Shown here piece by piece: positions 1 through 9,737 of a stretch of DNA of 64,000 nucleotides. The position numbers were made by a program, and so were the translations under genes. The stretch spans positions 1 to 64,000 of the forward strand of contig CAVXUA010000004.1 in the NCBI GenBank assembly GCA_963764825.1, in the 5' to 3' direction. The stretch is from JAZGGS01 sp963764825 (lineage in GTDB: Bacteria > Bacteroidota > Ignavibacteria > Ignavibacteriales > Ignavibacteriaceae). The number at the start of each line of letters is the position of its first letter. Position 1 is the first letter of the stretch. Under the pieces are notes generated by a model. It was given only the letters and a program-made list of their open reading frames with translations, was not told the origin of the DNA and searched no databases.

Positions 1-780
1 AACAATGTTTTACCTGTTCCTGGAGGTCCAAGTAATAAAACACCCCTTGGAATTTTCCCACCAAGTTTTTGAAATTTTGTTGGTTCTCTTAAAAATTCTA
101 TAACTTCCTGTAGTTCTATCTTCGCTTCATCAGTTCCCGCAACATCCTTAAATGTTGCTTTTTGGCTTGATTGCGACATTAACTTTGCCTTACTTTTACC
201 AAACGAAAAGAGACCGCGCGATCCGCCGCTCTGTCCCTCTCTACTCCGTGCATAAGAAATCATCCAAACAGCAATAATAAGTACCCAGGGTAAAAAGCCG
301 ATAAGTAAATTCATCCATTCGCTTGATTCTTTATCGAAGGAATAGTTTATGCCATTTGCCTTCCAAACAACTTCCTGGTCCTTTATCATCGGTTCGGGAA
401 TATAAACTGAGATTGCGTTTACAGTTGTAGTGTTGTTATCGATAGTAACAACAGCTTCAGAGGTAAGATCCGCCCTAAAAAAATAATCGTTCAGATCTGA
501 TTTTGTAATTTGCGCATTTGTAATTTTTTCAGTTTCGTTTATTAAATCTTTCGTACTCTGCAAAAGGAATCTCAACATAGTTTTCGTAACCTGATCTAAA
601 AACCTGCATTAAAATAACTGCCGCAACAATTACAGCTCCCCAACCAAATACCATACGGATAATTTTTGACCAGTCAAAATTATCATCCGGTTTATTGGAT
701 CCGCTGCCTTTAGGTTTGCGTGGTTTTTGCTTATTACTGTCGTTATCTGCCATAAAAAATTTTCTGTTAAAAAGTTCCAT
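1..780 (-). CDS. ftsH: FtsH ATP-dependent zinc metalloprotease, N-terminal part (runs off the left edge)
   Basis: Membrane-anchored AAA+ protease that degrades misfolded and short-lived membrane and cytosolic proteins. Visible in order: a charged cytosolic start, a first membrane segment at about residues 44-60, a periplasmic region, a second membrane segment followed by ISYARS, a Gly/Ser-rich linker, the FKDVAGxDEAK motif, and the Walker A motif GPPGTGKT at the window edge. The Walker B, SRH and zinc site lie outside. One frameshift near 540 splits the reading frame; both sides match the family, so it is probably a sequencing indel. The gene lies 17 bp after hpt on the same strand, the common tilS-hpt-ftsH order. 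An alternative start is the Met at 751-753. Confidence 0.93.
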
Positions 781-797
781 TAAAAAATCGTGCTCCC

Positions 798-1324
798 TTA
801 TTCACTTAAAACATAGATTGATCTTAAATTCCTATACTTTTGAGCATAATCCAGCCCATATCCAATAACGAATTTGCTAGGAATATCGAAGCCAATATAA
901 TCAATTTTTACATCATATTTAAGACTTCCGGGTTTGACCAAAAGCGATACAACCTTCATACTATTCGGTTTTTTTTCAGAAAACAGATCCTCGATATAAT
1001 TTATAGATAATCCTGAATCGACAATATCTTCAACAATAATTATATCCCTTCCGTTCACATCGCAGTTGAGTTCTTTAAAAGTTTTACACGACCGGAAGAA
1101 ATTTTTTCATCGCCGTAACTGGAGAGTTTGAAAAAATCTATTTCGCAATCAATATTCATATATCTAATAATATCGGACATAAAAAGAAATGAACCATTTA
1201 ATACTCCGATAAACACAGGAATTTTTCCTTTATAATCTTCTGAAAGCTGTTCAGCAAGTTCTTTTATTCTTTTCTGAATTTCATCTTCAGCAAGGAATGG
1301 AATGAATTTTTCATCACCCACCAT
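798..1324 (-). CDS. hpt: Hypoxanthine phosphoribosyltransferase (frameshifted)
   Basis: Purine salvage enzyme of the cytoplasm that converts hypoxanthine and PRPP to IMP. The PRPP-binding loop EDIVDSG is visible, as are the N-terminal substrate-side motif GVLNGSFLFMSD and the C-terminal region with FVIGYGLDYAQKYRNL. The product would be about 175 residues, normal for the family. The frame shifts near 1060-1080; the joined reading is GRVKLLKELNCDVNGRDI, with no gap against the family. It sits 11 bp after tilS and just before ftsH, so the three are probably one transcript. Confidence 0.93.
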
Positions 1325-1335
1325 TATTTTATCTT

Positions 1336-2713
1336 TTATATTACTTTTTGTTTCCAGCAGAGTTTAAATACCTTTCTAGAATTAGCATTTAATTTAAACA
1401 TATCGTCTAACCGAAGTCCAACTACCCAAACAATTTTTCCAGAATTTGTTAGAACAAGTTGCTCCTTTTTTTTGTACGATGGAATAGCCTGTTCAGTTAG
1501 AAAATCGGAAATCTTTTTAGAACCTTTCATACCAAGCGGGTTAAACCTGTCGCCATCTTTCCACGTTCTAAGAATAAACTTACCGGAGATGCCATCACCC
1601 GAAATATATTCTATTAAACTGTCATTATTCTTTTTTACATTCTTTTAAAAGAATTTTACTTAAAGAAATTACTCCTCCGTTGATTTTTTTTTGTTTTCCA
1701 ACGGTTATTTCAATTTCCTTTTTTTCAAATTTTTTCCTTTTAGAGATTAAAATCTTTTTGCTCTCACGGAATGCAGTCAGTCCGCTAGTAAGTGTAACAC
1801 TTCTTCCCTTCTGTTTTTTAATTAACGAAGTGAGCGCATTTATATTCTCATTTGATAATTCTATGGAAAAATAAGCGGGAACGGGTTTTTTTAAAAACTC
1901 ACCAATAAGATTTTCATCTAATTTTAGTATCTCATCAATGTTCATTGAAAGCTGCTTTCCTTTAAATTCAACAGCATCAATAATTTTTGTTTCAATTTGT
2001 TTATCCAAAACTGATGAAATATTCTTAAAAACTTTTGAGGATTTAAGAAGTGTATTATCAAGCTGTGGATTCAATTTTTCTTTAAGAGTCGGAAGAATTT
2101 CGTTCCTTAAAAAGTTTCTCTCGTATTCACTGGAAAGGTTGCTGGAGTCAATTCTATATGGAATCTTTTTCTTCCCAAGGTATGAAAGAATTTGATCCTT
2201 CGTTACAGGTAGAATGGGACGGATAATGTTGTTGCGCTTAACCGGGATGCCTGCAATTCCTTTTAAGCCAGTTCCCTTAATCAAATTAAGCAGAACTGTT
2301 TCTGTATTATCGTTTGCATTGTGTGCGGTTGCAATTTTGTTAAAACTATTTTTGCTGGCAATGCGTACAAGTTCGCTGTATCTAAGTTTTCTGCCGGCTT
2401 CTTCTACAGAAATTTTATTTTTTTTAGCAAACGCCTTTACATTTTTTAAAGAAAAGAAATATTTAATCTTATTTTGTTTTGTAAAACCGCGGCAAAATTT
2501 TTCATCATCAATTGCTTCTTTTCCTCTTAAGTTATGGTTTAAGTGGAAAGCCGCCAACTTAATATTAAATCGTTTTTTATACTTCAAAAGGAAACTTAAA
2601 AGAAATATTGAATCGGCTCCGCCGCTAAAGGCAACAAGTACTTTATCGCCTTTGCTTAATAGCGATTCTTCATCAATAAATTTTAATATTTTCTGATCAA
2701 TTGTTTTAATCAT
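1336..2713 (-). CDS. tilS: tRNA(Ile)-lysidine synthase TilS (frameshifted)
   Basis: ATP-dependent enzyme that converts C34 of the CAT-anticodon tRNA-Ile to lysidine. The N-terminal PP-loop motif SGGADS appears near residue 30, followed by the N-type ATP pyrophosphatase fold (HLNHNLRGKEA, TAHNANDNTETVLLNL). The C-terminal TilS domain reads GDRFNPLGMKGSKKISDFL. The frame breaks at an A6 run (T6 at 1631-1636 on the plus strand); removing one base gives a continuous protein of about 458 residues, the usual length. This is first in the tilS-hpt-ftsH group. Confidence 0.94.
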
Positions 2714-2842
2714 TTAAAATAAATTCAGAATATTTTGTATGAAACAATAGGTGTAAATTAAGAAAAATAAGAGTTAATATTCTTTAATGCGATGAGCGGA
2801 AGTAGGATATTAATAAAGTCTGTAAACTTCTAAAAAGGGAAG

Positions 2843-3321
2843 TTATAATCCCAGTTTTACTATATTAAGTTCAAGTAAACCGGCAGGTACTTTAACCTTT
2901 ACAATATCGCCGACTTTTGTTCCCATTAACCCTTTGCCAACCGGCGAGGTTACGGAAATTTTTCCTGCTTGGAAATCTGCTTCTTCCGGAGAAACAAGTG
3001 TGTAATTGAATTGTTTATTAGTTATTAGATTTTTTACAGTTACCTTAGATAAAATATGAACTTCATCTTCCGGGAATTGCGAATGATCGATAATTCTTGC
3101 ACGGGAAAGGGCATCTTCCATTTTGCTTAATCTTAACTCGAATAACCCTTGTTCTTCTTTTGCAGCATCGTATTCGGCATTTTCAGAAAGATCGCCGTGC
3201 GCGCGGGCTTCGGCAAATTTATCAGCCATTTTCTTCCTGCCGTTAATTTTCATCTCTTTTAACTCTTTTTTAACTCTACTAATCTTCCCCTGGTTAGATA
3301 AACAAAGTTTTCCTGAGCCAT
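2843..3321 (-). CDS. greA: Transcription elongation factor GreA (frameshift in N terminus)
   Basis: Rescues backtracked RNA polymerase by stimulating transcript cleavage. The N-terminal coiled coil carries the acidic tip (ARAHGDLSENAEYDAAKEEQ), followed by the C-terminal FKBP-like domain (PVGKGLMGTKVGDIVKVKVPAG). The start chosen is ATG at 3319-3321, giving MAQENFVYLTRGRLVELKKEL and a normal length of about 158. One base is missing from the T6 run at 3266-3271, which otherwise stops the frame after 20 residues. It lies downstream of the M1 peptidase and is separated from it by a terminator. Confidence 0.93.
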
Positions 3322-3359
3322 TTTTTTCTCACTTATGTTCTTAATGGTTTAAAAAAAAT

Positions 3360-3391
3360 TGCCACCGTCCCGCTAAATTGGGACAGTGGCA
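3360..3391 (-). terminator. Rho-independent terminator after the M1 peptidase
   Basis: Twelve-base arms with one mismatch enclose an 8-base loop. On the minus strand the hairpin is followed directly by a run of T (AATTTTTTTT). It sits between the stop of the M1 peptidase gene and the start of greA, so greA probably has its own promoter. Confidence 0.8.
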
Positions 3392-3432
3392 GAACAAAAA
3401 TAAGTAAATTGCGTTCTGATGTCAAGGAACAG

Positions 3433-5395
3433 TTATTTCATCAGAATCATCTTTTTCGTTTCCTTAAAATTACCTGCAGTTAAAGTATAAAAATATATTC
3501 CGCTCGTTAAACTCAAATCGTTTGTCGAAAATTCAACTTTATAACTTCCAGCTGATTTTTCTTCATTAACTAAAGTAGCAACTTCGTTACCTAAAACATC
3601 ATAAACTTTTAACATTACTAATCCGATATCCGAAATCCGGAATTTAATGTTTGTAGTTGGGTTAAAGGGATTAGGATAATTTTGCTCGAGACCGAATTCC
3701 TGTGGAACAGTTGCATCTTCAACTTCGGTAACACTTTGCAGAGTTTTTAGAATCCAATTGCCGGGATCGAAAAAAATTGATTGCGGATCTCCAGTAATAT
3801 CAAATTGAAAATTCTGCACCTGCTGGTTATTAAAAAGAGTTACAGTAGTATCCCCTAAAGTTGTATTAAATTTAACCTGAATGGGCATTGTAAAAAATGA
3901 TGGGTTAGAATTAACAGTTTGAGTAATGGTTAGTGATATTTCGTACATTTCACCTGATATATGAGACTTACTCCATTCAACTGTATATTTAGGATAATTT
4001 TCTCCATAGATCCATTCCTGGAAGAAATAATCTAATGAAGAACCATAAACACTTTCAGCAATTACCTGGAAATCTTCGGTTGTTGCAGCTCCATAGGAAA
4101 CAGAGGGATCAGCAGAATAAGTTCTCATAATATCAAAAAAAGTTGAATCTCCAACTACTCCTCTAAGCATATGAAGAACGGTGGCACCCTTTGCATAAGA
4201 ACGTGCACCGTTAAAAATTTCGCCAATATTTGTAATATCCTGAACCCAGATTGTTCCATTTGCTGTTTTGGCAAAATTCATTTCACTCTGAATCTGGGAA
4301 TCATAAGCTGATTTACCACTAAGGTCTTCAAGATAAACTGCCTCTGAATAAGTTGCGAAACCTTCATTCAGCCAGATATGATGCCAATCTGCACATGTAA
4401 TCATATCACCATACCATTGATGAGCGAGTTCGTGAGAAACTACACCTCTACCCCAAAAGCCCATTGATGAACATGTTTGATGCTCCATCGCACCGCCCCA
4501 TTCCATTTCAGCATGCCCGTATCGTTCATTAACAAAAGGATAAAGCCCATACCTATGACTAAAAACTGCAATCATATCATCTGTTTCATCTAAAAGATTT
4601 TTAATACCGGCGAATGATTCAGGATAAACATAATGTGAGATTAACATCGAATCACTTACACCGTAATGAAAATAGGTGTCGTACTGTTGATAATTTGTAA
4701 TGGCGAGAGAAATAAGGTATTGAGCTATAGGGTAACGGCTTTCCCAATAATAAGTAATTGTACCATTACCGTTGTTAGTTGTACTTATAAGCGTTCCGTT
4801 GGCAACAGCTATAAAGTTATCAGCAACTGTAATCCAAACGTCGGATGAATCAGCTTTGTCTGCCGGTGTATCTTTGCAAGGAAACCAATCTGGCGTACCA
4901 TAAGGTTCGCTTAGCGTCCATGTTATTGGTACGCCTCCGTGTGTACCAAATTCAAAACTACCAAAGCCGCTAGAACCGGGAACTCCCTGGTAAAAAACTT
5001 TTACAGAAAATGATTCGCCCTGGGTATATGTTCTATCAAGATCTACATTAATTTTATGGTTTAAATGAGTATATGTGGTTGCGGTGCCGTTAAGCCAAAC
5101 GGAATCAACAGTTAATGCATCACGAAGATCAAGAAAAATTGTGTTGAGCGACCGCAGTATCCACTTTAGCGTTAACTGTAACATTACCAGTTAAATACTG
5201 TGGTGAGGTAGTTACTTTTAAATCCAACCCATAGTAAGTTACATCGATCTTAGAATCGCCTGGATATTGAATTTTTGAAAGTTCAATTAATTTGGAATGT
5301 CTTTCGCGTTCATTTTTAATCCAGGGTTTATAATCATCCTGAGCAAACAAAAAACCAGCAAATAGTACAACACTTACAAGTAATCTAAACAACAT
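3433..5395 (-). CDS. Secreted M1-family aminopeptidase with T9SS sorting tail (frameshifted)
   Basis: Zinc aminopeptidase of the gluzincin M1 family, predicted secreted. A signal peptide (LLVSVVLFAGFLFAQ) is followed by the beta-sandwich domain, the exopeptidase motif GGAMEH (a variant of GAMEN), and the zinc site HELAHQWYGD with the downstream Glu in WLNEGFATY. The tail contains the T9SS type A motif EQNYPNPFNPTT and ends KKMILMK. The length of about 650 residues fits an M1 protein with a sorting domain. The frame shifts once near 5130-5180; both parts overlap in the family alignment. It is one of four T9SS cargo genes in this window. Confidence 0.9.
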
Positions 5396-5468
5396 CGTCT
5401 TAATCCTTTGATAATGAAATAATTATTAACGCTAAAGATAGGAAGAATTCAGAAAATAACAGCAGAAA

Positions 5469-5497
5469 AAAAAGCCCCGTTATCTTCGGAGCTCAGC
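5469..5497 (-). terminator. Orphan terminator-like hairpin on the minus strand
   Basis: On the minus strand a 7-bp stem (AGCTCCG with CGGGGCT, one G-U pair) and a 7-base loop are followed by TTTTTTTT. No coding gene on that strand ends just upstream: the next gene to the right is on the plus strand. It may end a small RNA or an antisense transcript from about 5500-5640. Confidence 0.5.
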
Positions 5498-5567
5498 TAT
5501 GTTTTGCATTTTGTAGCCTGATTTGCTTCGTTGGTATCTACTGAATATTAGAAAACGTAAGTAAAAT

Positions 5568-5597
5568 TGTTTTGTAATAGTATTATTTCTATCTTCG
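5568..5597 (+). promoter_or_regulatory. Candidate Bacteroidota-type promoter
   Basis: TTG at 5568-5570, a 19-base spacer, then TATCTTCG at 5590-5597. This is one mismatch from the TAnnTTTG minus-7 consensus known for Bacteroidota sigma factors. It lies 52 bases before the start of the M12-type metalloprotease gene. This is motif matching only. Confidence 0.35.
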
Positions 5598-5649
5598 AAT
5601 AAAATTATTAATTATATTTAATTCCCAACTATGAGGAGATCAAATAATT

Positions 5650-8223
5650 ATGGGCAGAAAAACTTTGTCAATGAATTATCATTTTATACTCCCGGCAATA
5701 TTCACGTTATTTTCCAGCGCACTCTTTGCGCAAAATGTTTCTGAGGAGTTGTGGAGTGACATTCAGGAAGCTAGCATTCAAACTTCAGGCAAACGTTATA
5801 TAATTCCTCAATCTTACAGAACCCTCGAGCTGGATATTCAAGCTATGCAATCTGCATTAAGTGAAGCTCCATCAGAAAAATCAATAAAAGTTATAAATTC
5901 GACAACCATTGTAGCTTTGCCTTTACCAAACGGCGAATTCACTAGTTTTAAATTTGTTGAATCACTTGTTATGGAAGAAGAGCTTGCAAGCAAATTTCCC
6001 GAAATTAAAACCTACCTGGGGCAAGGGTTAGATGATGCAACAGCATCTGCAAGATTTGATATTACGCCAGCAGGCTTCCATGCAATCATCTTTTCAGTAA
6101 ACGGAACTGTTTATGTAGATCCTTATAGTATGGGAAATAATCAGCATTACATTTCATATTATAAAAAAGATTTTGAACCTTCTGAAGATCAACTAAGCGC
6201 CTCGTGCGAAGTGTTTGGATTAGAATCAGCAATGGCTCTTGAGTTAAAAGAGTTAGTTACCAATGGTCCTGCTGTTTTTTCCGGAGAGGATCTGCGAACT
6301 TATCGGCTTGCATGTGCTGCAACTGGTGAATATACAATATTTCATGGTGGTACTGTAGCAGCAGGTTTGGCTGCAGTTGTAACTGCAATTAACCGTGTAA
6401 CAGGAGTTTATGAAAGAGAAGTTGCTGTAAGAATGGTTCTTGTAGCAAACAATGATCTTATTATTTATACCGATCCAAGCACTGATCCTTATACTAATAA
6501 TAATGGCTTCACAATGTTGGGACAAAACCAAACTAATTTAGATGCGGTTATCGGTTCGGCTAACTATGACATAGGACATGTATTTAGTACTGGCGGTGGC
6601 GGAGTAGCGTTTCTTGCAGTAATTTGCATTAATGGATTCAAAGCACAGGGTGTTACCGGTCTTTCCAGTCCAATCGGCGATCCATTTTATATTGATTATG
6701 TCGCTCACGAAATGGGTCATCAATATGGAGGAAACCATACTTTTAACGGCAATGAAGGAGCATGTAGTGGCGGAAATAGAAATGCTGGTACAGCATACGA
6801 ACCAGGAAGCGGAAGTACAATACAGGCTTATGCAGGAATCTGTGGAAGTCAGAATTTGCAGAGTAACAGTGATGATTATTTTCACAATATAAGTTTTGTA
6901 GAAATGGTTAACTATACTACTAATAGCGGCGGTAATTCATGCCCGGTAATTACATCAACCGGAAACAGTGCCCCTATTGTAAACGCAGGAACAGGCGGGT
7001 TTTCCATTCCAATCAGTACACCATTTATTTTAACCGGGACAGCTACAGATCCCGATGGTGATACTTTAACTTATAACTGGGAAGAATTTGATCTCGGACC
7101 TGCTGGGCATCCTAACAGCCCATCTGGTAATGCTCCAATATTTAGAAGTTTTGATGCTACACTTGATCCTTGGAGAACTTTTCCAAAACTCTCCAATTTA
7201 TTGAATAATACTCAGACTATAGGTGAAATATTACCAACTTATGCAAGAACATTGAAATTCAGATTAACGGTTAGAGATAATAGAGCGGGAGGTGGCGGAG
7301 TGGATTACGATGAAATTCAATTTAGCGTTACCGATGCTGCAGGACCTTTTCTTGTAACGTCTCCAAATACTTCTGTTACCTGGCAAGGTAATTCAACACA
7401 AACAATCTCATGGGATGTTGCCAATACAAGCATTGCACCTGTAAGTGCTACTGAAGTAAACATTTTATTATCTACCGATGGAGGATTTACTTACGCAGAA
7501 GTGCTAATTTCTAATACTCCCAACGATGGATCAGAAGATGTACAAATTCCAAATCTACCAACAACTCAGGCAAGAATTAAAGTTGAAGCTTCCTCCAATT
7601 TCTTCTTTGATATTTCAAATGAAGACTTTACAATTGAAGATAATCCTGTACCGGTAGAACTATCTGCTTTCTTTGTAATAGGTACGGGAGAAGGTGCATT
7701 GCTGAAATGGACTACTATTACTGAAACAAATAATTCTGGATTCGGCATTGAAAGAAGTGATAACAATAATGAATTTTTGGAGATTTCATTTGTAAGTGGA
7801 ATGGGAACAACAACTAAAATAACCGATTATAGTTATACCGATAAAAATGTAAAAGCAGGTATTTACTATTATAGGTTAAAACAAATCGATTTAGATGGTT
7901 CCTTTAACTATTCAAATTCTGTTGAAGTTGATATAAATGCTCCTTCCACTTTTATACTTTCGCAGAATTATCCAAATCCCTTTAATCCTTCTACAAACAT
8001 TAAGTTCTCACTGCCCGTTGATTCAAAAGTTATAATCAACCTATACAACACTCTTGGAGAAAAGGTAGATGTTCTAGAAAACCGTGAATTGAGCATCGGT
8101 CATCATGAGCTAAACTTTGACGCATCAAGTCTATCGAACGGAATTTATTATTATACGATAAATGCCCAAGGTAAAGATGGATCGGTATTTGTTTCTACGA
8201 AAAAGATGGTGTTAATGAAATAA
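5650..8223 (+). CDS. Secreted reprolysin-like (M12) zinc metalloprotease with T9SS tail
   Basis: An intact 857-residue protein. A signal peptide (residues about 10-27, ending ALFAQ) precedes an N-terminal pro-region and a metzincin catalytic domain with zinc motif HEMGHQYGGNH starting at about H353. After it come an immunoglobulin/PKD-like stretch (PIVNAGTGGFSIPISTPF, DPDGDTLTYNWEE), further beta domains, and a C-terminal T9SS sorting domain with QNYPNPFNPSTNIKF ending KKMVLMK. AGGAGA lies 9 bases before the ATG. It is convergent with the PNGase F-like gene and shares a terminator with it. Family knowledge suggests export across the outer membrane and degradation of external protein. Confidence 0.9.
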   Translation: MGRKTLSMNYHFILPAIFTLFSSALFAQNVSEELWSDIQEASIQTSGKRYIIPQSYRTLELDIQAMQSALSEAPSEKSIKVINSTTIVALPLPNGEFTSFKFVESLVMEEELASKFPEIKTYLGQGLDDATASARFDITPAGFHAIIFSVNGTVYVDPYSMGNNQHYISYYKKDFEPSEDQLSASCEVFGLESAMALELKELVTNGPAVFSGEDLRTYRLACAATGEYTIFHGGTVAAGLAAVVTAINRVTGVYEREVAVRMVLVANNDLIIYTDPSTDPYTNNNGFTMLGQNQTNLDAVIGSANYDIGHVFSTGGGGVAFLAVICINGFKAQGVTGLSSPIGDPFYIDYVAHEMGHQYGGNHTFNGNEGACSGGNRNAGTAYEPGSGSTIQAYAGICGSQNLQSNSDDYFHNISFVEMVNYTTNSGGNSCPVITSTGNSAPIVNAGTGGFSIPISTPFILTGTATDPDGDTLTYNWEEFDLGPAGHPNSPSGNAPIFRSFDATLDPWRTFPKLSNLLNNTQTIGEILPTYARTLKFRLTVRDNRAGGGGVDYDEIQFSVTDAAGPFLVTSPNTSVTWQGNSTQTISWDVANTSIAPVSATEVNILLSTDGGFTYAEVLISNTPNDGSEDVQIPNLPTTQARIKVEASSNFFFDISNEDFTIEDNPVPVELSAFFVIGTGEGALLKWTTITETNNSGFGIERSDNNNEFLEISFVSGMGTTTKITDYSYTDKNVKAGIYYYRLKQIDLDGSFNYSNSVEVDINAPSTFILSQNYPNPFNPSTNIKFSLPVDSKVIINLYNTLGEKVDVLENRELSIGHHELNFDASSLSNGIYYYTINAQGKDGSVFVSTKKMVLMK

Positions 8224-8252
8224 CCTAAAGGAAGTTATTAAGGTTATAAGAA

Positions 8253-8272
8253 AGGCGATCATTTGATCGCCT
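8253..8272. terminator. Bidirectional terminator hairpin
   Basis: Perfect 9-bp inverted repeat AGGCGATCA / TGATCGCCT with a 2-base loop, followed by CTTCTTTTGT on the plus strand and TTCTTATAAC on the minus strand. It lies between two convergent T9SS cargo genes. Confidence 0.75.
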
Positions 8273-8310
8273 CTTCTTTTGTCTGAACTGATAAAAATAT
8301 AAAATAAATC

Positions 8311-9651
8311 TTATTTCATTAATATCATTTTATTTGATCTTATAATATCTCCAGCAAAGAGGGTATAAATATAAACACCACTTGTTAATTCGGCCGCATC
8401 GAATGATACTTCATGTATTCCGGCATTCACAAAACCATTTATAAGCGTGATTACTTCATTACCAAGTGCATCATAAACTATTAGCTTAACAAGACCCGGC
8501 TCAGGAATCTGGAAAGATACTTGTGTTACCGGATTAAACGGGTTCGGATAGTTTTGCATAAGCAGATACTCTTTTATAGTTCCTACACCCGATTGCATTA
8601 CACCTGCCGGCGGATCTTCGGAATAATAAATTATCTGAGACTGAATTGTGTAGTGCGGCTCAGTATGCCCGGTATAGTTATAATCACAATCAGGACAGGT
8701 TACACCGGAAACACAATCGGGATTATTGGGTCTGCAAAAGTTTTCGTATGGCTGTAAATTATAATCAAGTGTTACTGATTGCCCGGCTGTAACACTGGCT
8801 GTAATATCATTATCCCATGGAATTACACTCTGCCCGGGACACCATCCAGCCCTGTTATATTGCCAGGTTCCTCCTTGCGGGCTGCAGGGATTTGCAGCAC
8901 AATCGGTTCGCCAGAGTATATGGTACACAGAATCGGGACCAACATCTACCGAATGCCAAAGCTGTGAAAACTCTGCCGCATTTTGTGTATTTCCTTGTCC
9001 ATGCCCGGTTGTAATAACTCTCAATTTTACTTTGTCTGCATTATTATCAACTATAATATTCAGAGGATTTAATTTTTCCTCAATAGGTCTTGATGAATCA
9101 CCTATAACTGCATAAGAATATTGCCATAGATTAACAATTTCATAAGGATAGAAATCCGGTTCTCCTTCAATAAATGCAAACTCAATTGTAACCAGCCAAC
9201 CTCTTGGGGCTCCAATCCAGCTTTCAATATAGCTTCCAAAACTAACTTCGTCTTGCAGAATCATCGCGTAATCTGTTACATTAATTATCCAAGTACAGGT
9301 TCCGGGATACCCGCCGCCAACAATATTATAGGGTGTTATTATTCTAGCAATTTCATAAGAAGTTGAATCGGGATCGTTATAAACCTTAACCCAACCAAGT
9401 CTATCCCAGGGATCGCAGCCTGCAGACGGGCAGCCAATTGTATAAGACATTAATATCTCACTATAAGATGTGCTTGCCCCAGGAAGCTGAAAAGTATCCC
9501 TGTGAACTGTTGCCCAGTCGTGAAATTCCTCGTTATAAGTCATTACCCACGTTGTATCTCCCGGATCAGCTTTTAAATTAGTTGGGGCAAATGTGAAAAA
9601 TGCTAAAGTGAAAATAAAGAGTGCTGAAATTTTAGGTATCATGTTGTTCAT
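8311..9651 (-). CDS. PNGase F-like peptide-N-glycosidase with T9SS tail
   Basis: Predicted secreted amidase that removes N-linked glycans from glycoproteins, judged by resemblance to PNGase F. After a signal peptide (residues about 7-28), the two-lobed core shows family landmarks: GCPSAGCDPWDRLGWV in the first lobe, then TGHGQGNTQNAAEF, CSPQGGTWQYNRAGWCPG and VIPWDNDIT in the second. Several Cys pairs suggest an extracytoplasmic fold. The last 80 residues form a T9SS type A sorting domain (QNYPNPFNPVT, ending KMILMK). At 446 residues it is intact. The active-site acids were not assigned individually here. Confidence 0.85.
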   Translation of the reverse strand: MNNMIPKISALFIFTLAFFTFAPTNLKADPGDTTWVMTYNEEFHDWATVHRDTFQLPGASTSYSEILMSYTIGCPSAGCDPWDRLGWVKVYNDPDSTSYEIARIITPYNIVGGGYPGTCTWIINVTDYAMILQDEVSFGSYIESWIGAPRGWLVTIEFAFIEGEPDFYPYEIVNLWQYSYAVIGDSSRPIEEKLNPLNIIVDNNADKVKLRVITTGHGQGNTQNAAEFSQLWHSVDVGPDSVYHILWRTDCAANPCSPQGGTWQYNRAGWCPGQSVIPWDNDITASVTAGQSVTLDYNLQPYENFCRPNNPDCVSGVTCPDCDYNYTGHTEPHYTIQSQIIYYSEDPPAGVMQSGVGTIKEYLLMQNYPNPFNPVTQVSFQIPEPGLVKLIVYDALGNEVITLINGFVNAGIHEVSFDAAELTSGVYIYTLFAGDIIRSNKMILMK

Positions 9652-9737
9652 GATGAATTTTTTATTTATTGGAATGGATGAAGAGAATTTAAATATTACG
9701 AGCTTAAATTACAATCGTAGCTCTGTACATTTGCTAT

